DNA from: JAOPZW01 sp963851295 | Lineage (GTDB): Bacteria; Actinomycetota; Thermoleophilia; Solirubrobacterales; Solirubrobacteraceae | Length of the DNA: 64,000 nt | Direction: 5' to 3' | NCBI GenBank assembly: GCA_963851295.1 | Contig: CAWKOS010000008.1 | Span: forward strand, 62,001 to 126,000 | Part shown: one piece after another, positions 58,726 to 64,000 of the stretch | How positions within the stretch are numbered: position 1 is the first letter of the stretch | Layout: every line of letters starts with the position of its first letter | The notes under the pieces: generated by a model | Seen by the model: the letters and a program-made list of their open reading frames with translations, nothing else | Told to the model about the DNA's origin: nothing | The model's database searches: none | Made by a program: the position numbers and the translations under genes

Positions 58726-60352
58726 ATGGGATCGAACATGGACCGGCGCACCTTCATGCGCTCCGCGCTCGTCGCGGGCGCGGGCGCCCTGCTGACCCCG
58801 ACCGCCGCCTGGACCGCGAGCCAGCGCGCTGCGCTCGCGACCGAGGGGGCCTTCGCCCAGGGCGTCGCGTCGGGCGAGCCGGCGACCACCGCCATCACGC
58901 TGTGGACGCGCCTATCGGGGGTGACGGCGTCGGCGAACGTCGCGTACGAGGTCGCGCGCGACGAGGGCTTCGCGAAGGTCCTGGCCAGCGGCACCGCCGC
59001 CGCCGACGCCGCCAATGACTTCACGGTCCACCAGGGGTCCGTCCTCAAGCCGGGCGAGGAGTACTACTACCGCTTCCGCACGGCCAAGCAGGCCTCGCCG
59101 GTCGGCCGCTTCCGCACCGCGCGGCCCGCGGGCTCGCGCGAGACCGTGCGGATCGCCTTCTTCTCCTGCCAGGAGTTCATCGCCGGCTTCTACGGCGCCC
59201 ACCACGACCTCGCCGCCCAGGACGTCGACCTCGTCGTCTGCCTCGGCGACTACATCTACGAGCAGGCCTTCGCGACCACCGGCTCGCCCAACCCGCCGGT
59301 CCGCACGGACGACTCCGCCGCCGACGGCGAGGCGCAGACCCTCGACGAGTACCGCCGCAAGTACACGCTCTACCACTCCGAACGCCAACCTGCGCGAGGT
59401 CCGCCGCCAGTTCGCGCTCGTGGGCGAGTGGGACGACCACGAGGTCGAGGACAACTACGCCGGCGACCAGCCCGGCGGCGCCACGAAGGACCGCCGGGTG
59501 CCCTTCGCCCAGCGGCGCGCCAACGGCTACAAGGCGTGGTTCGAGCACATGCCCCGGCGGCTGTCGGCGACGACCAAGATCTACGGCTCGCTCCCGCTGG
59601 GCAACGCCGAGCTCTTCCTGCTCGACTCGCGCCAGTACCGCGGCGACCAGCCCTGCAACCCCAGCGACGCGGCGCTGTCGCAGCCGTGCCCGCCGTCGAC
59701 GACCGACGACCCGTCGCGCACGCTGCTCGGCGCCGAGCAGAAGCAATGGCTCAAGGGCGCGCTGCGCGCCTCGCGCGCGACGTGGAAGGTGATCGCCAAC
59801 CAGGTGATGATCTGCTCGCTCGACTCGCCGCCGCGCAACCCGCTGAACACCGACTCGTGGGACGGCTACGGCGCCGACCGCCAGGAGCTCGTCGACTTCA
59901 TCGCCTCGAGCCCGATCCCCGACGTCACCTTCATCACCGGCGACATCCACACCTTCTTCGCCGGCAACGTGACGCGCACCGGGCGCCAGAGCACCCGCGG
60001 CGGCGTGGGCGGGGCCGACCTCCTCAACGGGCCGTCGCGGGCCACGGAGTTCGTCGGCGGCGCCATCACCTCGCCGGGCATCGTCGACCGCGCGGCGTCC
60101 ACGGAGACCCAGCGCGTGGCGGCCGCCGCACCCGCCGACGCGGCGGTCATGGCCGACAACCCGCACCTCGCCTTCGCCGACCAGGCCTACAAGGGCTACG
60201 CGATCGTCGAGGCGAGCACCGGCGGGCTGGACGTCCGCTACCGCGCGGTCCACGAGCAGCGCGACCCCGACAGCGGCGTCTTCACGCTGCGGCGCTTCCG
60301 CGTCGACGCCGGCCAGCCGGTGGTCATCGACGAGGGCCGTCCGGCGGCCTAG
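58726..60352 (+). CDS. Secreted alkaline phosphatase PhoD type, Tat signal (one frameshift)
   Basis: The reconstructed protein has about 541 residues. A twin-arginine signal (MDRRTFMRSALVAGAGALLT) is at the N-terminus. The PhoD N-terminal domain has AFAQGVASGEPATTAITLWT, and the catalytic part has LVVCLGDYIYEQ, VGEWDDHEVEDNYAGDQPGG, FLLDSRQYRG and DVTFITGDIHTFF, metal-binding motifs of PhoD. The frame changes near 59380, consistent with one extra A (LYHSE then NLREVRRQF). PhoD hydrolyses phosphodi- and monoesters with Ca/Fe outside the cell. Start: TAAAGG (58712-58717) is 8 nt upstream. It ends inside the convergent HAD gene by 4 bp. Confidence 0.9.
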
Positions 60353-60831
60353 CCCAGGCCGCCCGCCCAGCGCTCGAGCGCGGCGACGTGCGCGTCGGTG
60401 AGCCCGGAGGCGGGGTCGGTGGAGACGAGCAGCGTCGGCGCGCGGCGCTGCGCGGCCCAGGCGCGGCACGCGTCGTCGTGGGCGTCGTCGACCCACGCGA
60501 GGGCGTGGTCGCCGGCGTGGGCCTCGATCGCCGGCAGCTTCCAATGTGTCGCGCCGGCATCCGCCGAGAAGGTGAGGAATGGCAGCGCAACGGGAAGGCT
60601 GAGGACGCCGAGGAGGTGCTCGTTGGCCTTCTCCTCCCAGCCACTGCACCAGACCAGCTCGTAGCGGCCGGCCAGGCGGTGCAGGTGCTCGGAGGCGGTG
60701 CCCGAAATGAGGTGGACGATGCCCTCCACGTTTATCCAATCGCCGTCTGGACGGCTGTCGGAGTGAAAGCCGAACAGCGAGAGGACGCCATCGATGTCCA
60801 TGAACAGCAGGGGTTTCTCGCTGCGGCGCAT
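60349..60831 (-). CDS. HAD-like hydrolase domain protein
   Basis: The protein has 160 residues. Motif I is PLLFMDIDGVLSLFGF, with both Asp residues. The later WCSGWEEKANEHLLGVLSLP matches motif II (Ser), and HALAWVDDAHDDACRAWAAQ has the acidic motif IV. This resembles the small HAD domain found in Swiss-army-knife RNA-repair systems, although it stands alone here. The substrate is unknown. ATG at 60831; its 3' end overlaps phoD by 4 bp on the opposite strand. Confidence 0.78.
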   Translation of the reverse strand: MRRSEKPLLFMDIDGVLSLFGFHSDSRPDGDWINVEGIVHLISGTASEHLHRLAGRYELVWCSGWEEKANEHLLGVLSLPVALPFLTFSADAGATHWKLPAIEAHAGDHALAWVDDAHDDACRAWAAQRRAPTLLVSTDPASGLTDAHVAALERWAGGLG

Positions 60832-60887
60832 CGCTCAGGGTCGTTCGCTAGCCTGTCGGCCGCACCGGTCGGTCAAGGAGGGAACCC

Positions 60888-60947
60888 GTGGTGCCGATGA
60901 GGGAATCATCGGTCGGTACCGCCATGTTGATCGAACCGGCCCGATGA
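60888..60947 (+). CDS. Short leader reading frame before the DMT transporter
   Basis: A 19-codon frame starts GTG GTG (protein MVPMRESSVGTAMLIEPAR) with the strongest Shine-Dalgarno match in this region (AAGGAGGG, 60875-60882) at an ideal 5-nt spacing, and stops at 60947, 7 nt before the transporter ATG. A hairpin, CCGATGA/TCATCGG with a 5-nt loop, spans 60894-60912 inside it. The transporter itself has a poor ribosome-binding site. This layout fits translational coupling or a leader peptide that senses translation speed. It is short enough to arise by chance, so the call is tentative. Confidence 0.45.
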   Translation: MVPMRESSVGTAMLIEPAR

Positions 60948-60954
60948 ACCCTGC

Positions 60955-61845
60955 ATGACGCTTCATCTCGGCATCCTGCTGGCGCTCCTCTGCGCCTTCG
61001 CTTCGAACCTGGGCTTCTTCTTCAAGCACCGGGGCGCTTGCGAGGCCCCCGCGGTCGACGTCCGCCACCCCCTGCGCTCGGCCAAGGAGCTGTGGGCCTC
61101 CAAGTGGTTCGCCATCGGCATGGCCGTCGGCTCGGGCGCCTGGGCGCTGCACGTGGCGGCGATCTCGCTGGTCCCGCTCTCCGTCGTCCAGGTCGTGCTC
61201 TCGGGCGGCGTCGTGCTCATCGCCGTCATGGCCGACCGCATCTTCGGCTTCGAGGTCGGCAAGCGGCAGTGGTGGGGCCTGGCCTTCACCGCGGTCGGGC
61301 TGATCCTGCTGGGCGTCACGATGCCCCAGCCGCATGGCTCGCACTCGGCCTTCTCGCTGGCCGCCATGGTCGGCTTCGAGGGCGTCCTCTTCGCGATGGG
61401 CGGCCTGCTCATCCTCGGCCCGCGCGCCGGGGCTCCCGCCGAGCACCACGGCGTCATGCTCGCGGCCGCCTCGGGAATCCTCTTCGGCGTCTGCAACGTC
61501 GCCGTGAAGGCGCTCACGGGCCTCGTCGGCCACGAGGGCATCCTGGGGCTCGCCAGCCCGTGGCTGCTCGTGGCGGCCGCCGGCTCGGCCACCGCCTTCT
61601 ACGCCTCGGCCAAGAGCCTGCAGGACGGCGAGGCCGTCGCGGTCATCGCCATCACCGGCACCGCGGCCAACATCTCCTGCATCGCCGGCGGCATCATCGT
61701 CTTCGGCGACCCGATGCCCGGCACCGCGCTCGGCGTGGTCGTCCAGGCCATCGCCTTCGTGCTCGTCGTCACCGCCTCGGCGCTGACGCCCGCGCCGGTC
61801 CGCTCCGCCGAGCGCGCCGCCGCCGCCTCCGCCGCCACGGCCTAG
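60955..61845 (+). CDS. DMT-superfamily (EamA/NIPA-like) membrane transporter
   Basis: The protein has 296 residues and about nine or ten hydrophobic helices. It starts LHLGILLALLCAFASNLGFF then FKHRGACEAP, and has AVGSGAWALHVAAISLVPLS, VVQVVLSGGVVLIAVMADRI and FAMGGLLILGPRAGAP. The second half repeats the pattern (SPWLLVAAAGSATAFYASAK, TGTAANISCIAGGIIVFGDP). It looks like the drug/metabolite transporter fold, close to NIPA-like magnesium transporters, but the substrate is unproven. The ATG at 60955 lacks a good ribosome-binding site; see the leader frame at 60888. Its 3' end overlaps the hydrolase gene by 4 bp. Confidence 0.82.
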   Translation: MTLHLGILLALLCAFASNLGFFFKHRGACEAPAVDVRHPLRSAKELWASKWFAIGMAVGSGAWALHVAAISLVPLSVVQVVLSGGVVLIAVMADRIFGFEVGKRQWWGLAFTAVGLILLGVTMPQPHGSHSAFSLAAMVGFEGVLFAMGGLLILGPRAGAPAEHHGVMLAAASGILFGVCNVAVKALTGLVGHEGILGLASPWLLVAAAGSATAFYASAKSLQDGEAVAVIAITGTAANISCIAGGIIVFGDPMPGTALGVVVQAIAFVLVVTASALTPAPVRSAERAAAASAATA

Positions 61846-62627
61846 GCGCTCTCGGCGCTTCCGGCCAGCAGCACCGCGGCGACCGTCTCGGGGTCGTCGT
61901 GGAAGGGCACGTGCCCGCAGCCGGGCAGCGCGACGTGGCGCGCCCAGGGCAGGCACCGTTGCGCGCGGGACGCCTGGCGCGGGATGAGCAGCGCGTCGCG
62001 CGTGCCCCAGGCGATCGTGACGGGGACGCCGCGCAGCGCCTCGCCGTCGCGGAACTGCTGGTCGCGGAAGGCCTCCATGGCGGGCTCGAACGACGGCCCG
62101 TCGAGGAAGGCGTCGATCGTGGCCACCGCCTCGGCCGGCGACATCCGCCACGGCCGGCCGAAGGTCTGCGAGAAGAACATCGTGCGGCCGGCCGCGCTGC
62201 TCGTGATGGCGGGCACCTTGGCGCGCAGGCGACGGGCCAGGGCGCGCGAGGCGCGCAGCGAGCGCTGGGCGTAGACGCGCTCGCGCGGCGTCCAGAAGCC
62301 GGCGGGGGAGATCGCGGTCGCCGAGGCGACGGCACGGCGGCGGGCGAGCTCGAGCGCGATGGCGCCGCCCATCGAGTTGCCCGCCACGTGCGGGCGCTCC
62401 AGGCCCTGGTCGGCGAACCAGCCGTGCAGGCACTCGGCGAAGCCCTCGACGCTCGGAGCATGCTCGTGGGCCGACGACTGTCCGAAGCCGCAAATGTCGA
62501 CGGCGAGCACGCGGCGCTCCCGGGCAAGCGCGGGCACCACCGGGTCCCAGACGCCGTGGCGGCTGCCGATGCCGTGCAGGAGGACCAGGGGCGGCCCGGA
62601 GCCCTGGACGTCGTAGGCGATGGTCAT
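61842..62627 (-). CDS. Alpha/beta hydrolase
   Basis: The protein has 261 residues. The oxyanion region is PLVLLHGIGSRHGVWDPVVP, the nucleophile elbow is VAGNSMGGAIALELARR (Ser), the acid is in VTIAWGTRDALLIP (Asp) and the His is in LPGCGHVPFHDDPE. This is the alpha/beta-hydrolase triad, as in esterases and C-C-bond hydrolases. The substrate is unknown. A TAGGCT box lies 9 nt upstream of ATG 62627 and overlaps the stop codon of the upstream membrane protein gene. Confidence 0.92.
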   Translation of the reverse strand: MTIAYDVQGSGPPLVLLHGIGSRHGVWDPVVPALARERRVLAVDICGFGQSSAHEHAPSVEGFAECLHGWFADQGLERPHVAGNSMGGAIALELARRRAVASATAISPAGFWTPRERVYAQRSLRASRALARRLRAKVPAITSSAAGRTMFFSQTFGRPWRMSPAEAVATIDAFLDGPSFEPAMEAFRDQQFRDGEALRGVPVTIAWGTRDALLIPRQASRAQRCLPWARHVALPGCGHVPFHDDPETVAAVLLAGSAESA

Positions 62628-62639
62628 GGGCGCCGGAGC

Positions 62640-64000
62640 CTATGCGCAGCGGCCGTAGAGGCGCCAGTGGTCGGAGGTCGCGGTCACCGGCAGCCCGCGC
62701 GGCGCGGGGGCACGCGACACGAGCAGGTAGTCGTGCACGACGCGCTGGTCGGCGGGCGCGAGGACGACCCCGTGCGGCGGAGCGCCGCCGCGGGCGACCG
62801 CGATGTCGGTGGTCGGGCGGTCGAGCGCGAGCGCGAGCAGCGGCACCGGCCGTCCGCCCGCGACCGTCAGCCGCTCGCATCCCGAGCGCTCGGCCGTCGC
62901 GCGCGCGTCGCCCGCCACCGCGGCCTGGAAGCCGACGCGATCGTGGACGTCGCGCAGGCGCGCGAGCTCGTGGGGCGCGGTGACGAGCAGCAGCGCGGCG
63001 ACGCCGGCGGCCACGAGCTGCCACACGCCGCGCCCGCGGTGCCCGCGCGGCAGCTGGGTCCAGCCGCCGAGCGCCACGCCGCACAGCAGCAGGCACAGGA
63101 CCGCGGGGAGCAGGAGGTAGCGCGCGTTGAGGGGCGTGCCGGCGGCGACCGCCGCGGCGGTCCCGGCGGCGCTGACCGCGAAGGCGCCGACAAGCAGCAG
63201 CGCGCGGCGGCGCGTGTAGGCGAGCGCCAGGGCGAGGCCGGCGGCCGCGCCGATCGCGGCGGCCGGGCGCACGACCTGGCCGAGCGCGCGCGGCAGCTCG
63301 GTGAGCGCGGCGGCGGGGCCGCGCGAGCGGTGCAGGGTGGCCGCCGCGTCCTGGGTGTAGGTCAGCGAGAAGAGCGGGTCGCCGGTGAGGGCGAGGTCGA
63401 AGGCGAGCCACAGCGCGGGCGCGGCGGCGGCGAGCGCCAGCGTCCGCAGGCGCGCGCGGCGGTCCTCGAGCGCGGGCCACAGGTACAGCGCGTAGGCGCC
63501 CGAGAGCACCCACGCCTCCGGCCGCCACAGCCCGGCCACCGCGAGCAGCGCGAGGACGGGCGCGCCGGCGCGCGGCGAGCGCGCCTCGACGACCAGGGCG
63601 CCGAGCACGAGCGCGGCGAAGGCGACGTCGAAGTACGCCAGCGAGCCGTAGAAGAGCGTGGTGTCGCGCGTGAGGACGAGGATCGCGGCGGCCACCCCGG
63701 CCCCCGCCCCGGCGAGTCGGCTCCCGGCGGCGAAGGCCAGCCAGCCGAGCGTCGCGAGGGCGACGAAGGCGAGCACGAGCAGGGCGCTGTCGGCGTGGGT
63801 GCCCAGCGGCGCGACGAGCGCGCCGGCAATGGTCGAGAGCGGGTGCGGAGTCGGCGGCAGCACCCCTGCGTAGTCCGGCACGTGGCCGTGGGCCAGGTCG
63901 CGGCCCCAGACGAGCGCGTAGAGCGAGTCGTAGTTGACCTGCCCGGCGCCGAGGGCCAGGCGCAGGCCGGCGGCGCCGATCGCGATCGTGATGAGGGCCG
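62640..64000 (-). CDS. Polytopic membrane glycosyltransferase-like protein, cut by the window edge
   Basis: The reading frame is open for all 453 codons to the right edge, so the N-terminus lies outside. It includes AGQVNYDSLYALVWGRDLAH and GHVPDYAGVLPPTPHPLSTI, then about nine hydrophobic helices (SALLVLAFVALATLGWLAFA, FDVAFAALVLGALVV, LLLPAVLCLLLCGVALGG). The acidic loop with VPDYxGVLPP followed by membrane helices is what one expects from GT-C-fold (GT39-like) glycosyltransferases. A soluble C-terminal domain ends WRLYGRC. It lies upstream of the hydrolase gene by 12 bp and probably in the same transcript. Confidence 0.7.
   Translation of the reverse strand, partial: ALITIAIGAAGLRLALGAGQVNYDSLYALVWGRDLAHGHVPDYAGVLPPTPHPLSTIAGALVAPLGTHADSALLVLAFVALATLGWLAFAAGSRLAGAGAGVAAAILVLTRDTTLFYGSLAYFDVAFAALVLGALVVEARSPRAGAPVLALLAVAGLWRPEAWVLSGAYALYLWPALEDRRARLRTLALAAAAPALWLAFDLALTGDPLFSLTYTQDAAATLHRSRGPAAALTELPRALGQVVRPAAAIGAAAGLALALAYTRRRALLLVGAFAVSAAGTAAAVAAGTPLNARYLLLPAVLCLLLCGVALGGWTQLPRGHRGRGVWQLVAAGVAALLLVTAPHELARLRDVHDRVGFQAAVAGDARATAERSGCERLTVAGGRPVPLLALALDRPTTDIAVARGGAPPHGVVLAPADQRVVHDYLLVSRAPAPRGLPVTATSDHWRLYGRCA

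Overview
The window is a contiguous piece of a very GC-rich actinobacterial chromosome. The gene order rpmG-secE-nusG-rplK-rplA-rplJ-rplL-(secreted protein)-rpoB-rpoC, the actinobacterial-type RpoC, and secreted proteins and a subtilase carrying Ig-like repeats together suggest the class Thermoleophilia (Solirubrobacterales-like). That placement is an inference from gene content, not a database match. I found no rRNA, tRNA, insertion sequence, phage gene or CRISPR array.

Layout. 1-7 kb: a partial gene at the left edge, a BON-domain membrane protein, two large membrane/glycosyltransferase genes broken by many frameshifts, a divergent nitroreductase/DivIVA-like pair, a cysteine-dioxygenase-like enzyme and a secreted acid phosphatase. 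7-13 kb: Nudix hydrolase, fold-III PLP enzyme, flavin reductase, class-I amidotransferase, YghZ-type aldo/keto reductase and a Bcr/CflA-type exporter. 13.1-18.2 kb: a tight co-oriented cluster of HtrA protease, VWA protein, MoxR ATPase, DUF58 protein and a second VWA protein. 18.3-24.7 kb: a chemoreceptor, then a fused ATP-grasp/alpha-E protein, a transglutaminase and an FHA-HTH protein. 24.9-38.7 kb: the transcription/translation core (rpmG to rpoC), interrupted between rplL and rpoB by a secreted-protein gene. 38.7-46.9 kb: small accessory genes (acetyltransferases, VOC proteins, an EthD-like protein, a RibD-like reductase divergent from an ECF sigma factor, a globin). 47-49 kb: an arsR-arsM-arsC operon. 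49-64 kb: ACT protein, ExoD-like protein, a large LuxR regulator, a MarR regulator divergent from an overlooked 37-codon gene, a subtilase, a second aldo/keto reductase, a PhoD phosphatase, a DMT-type transporter preceded by a short leader reading frame, an alpha/beta hydrolase, and a membrane protein cut by the right edge.

Three cross-cutting signals stand out. First, at least sixteen genes have a TAnnnT-like hexamer 6-8 nt upstream of the start codon and no Shine-Dalgarno sequence, which points to widespread leaderless transcription and settles several starts. Second, four long near-perfect hairpins sit in intergenic gaps without any other explanation. Third, many otherwise well-conserved genes, including essential secE, need frameshifts to read through; this argues for sequence indels rather than gene decay and should be settled before any of them is called a pseudogene.
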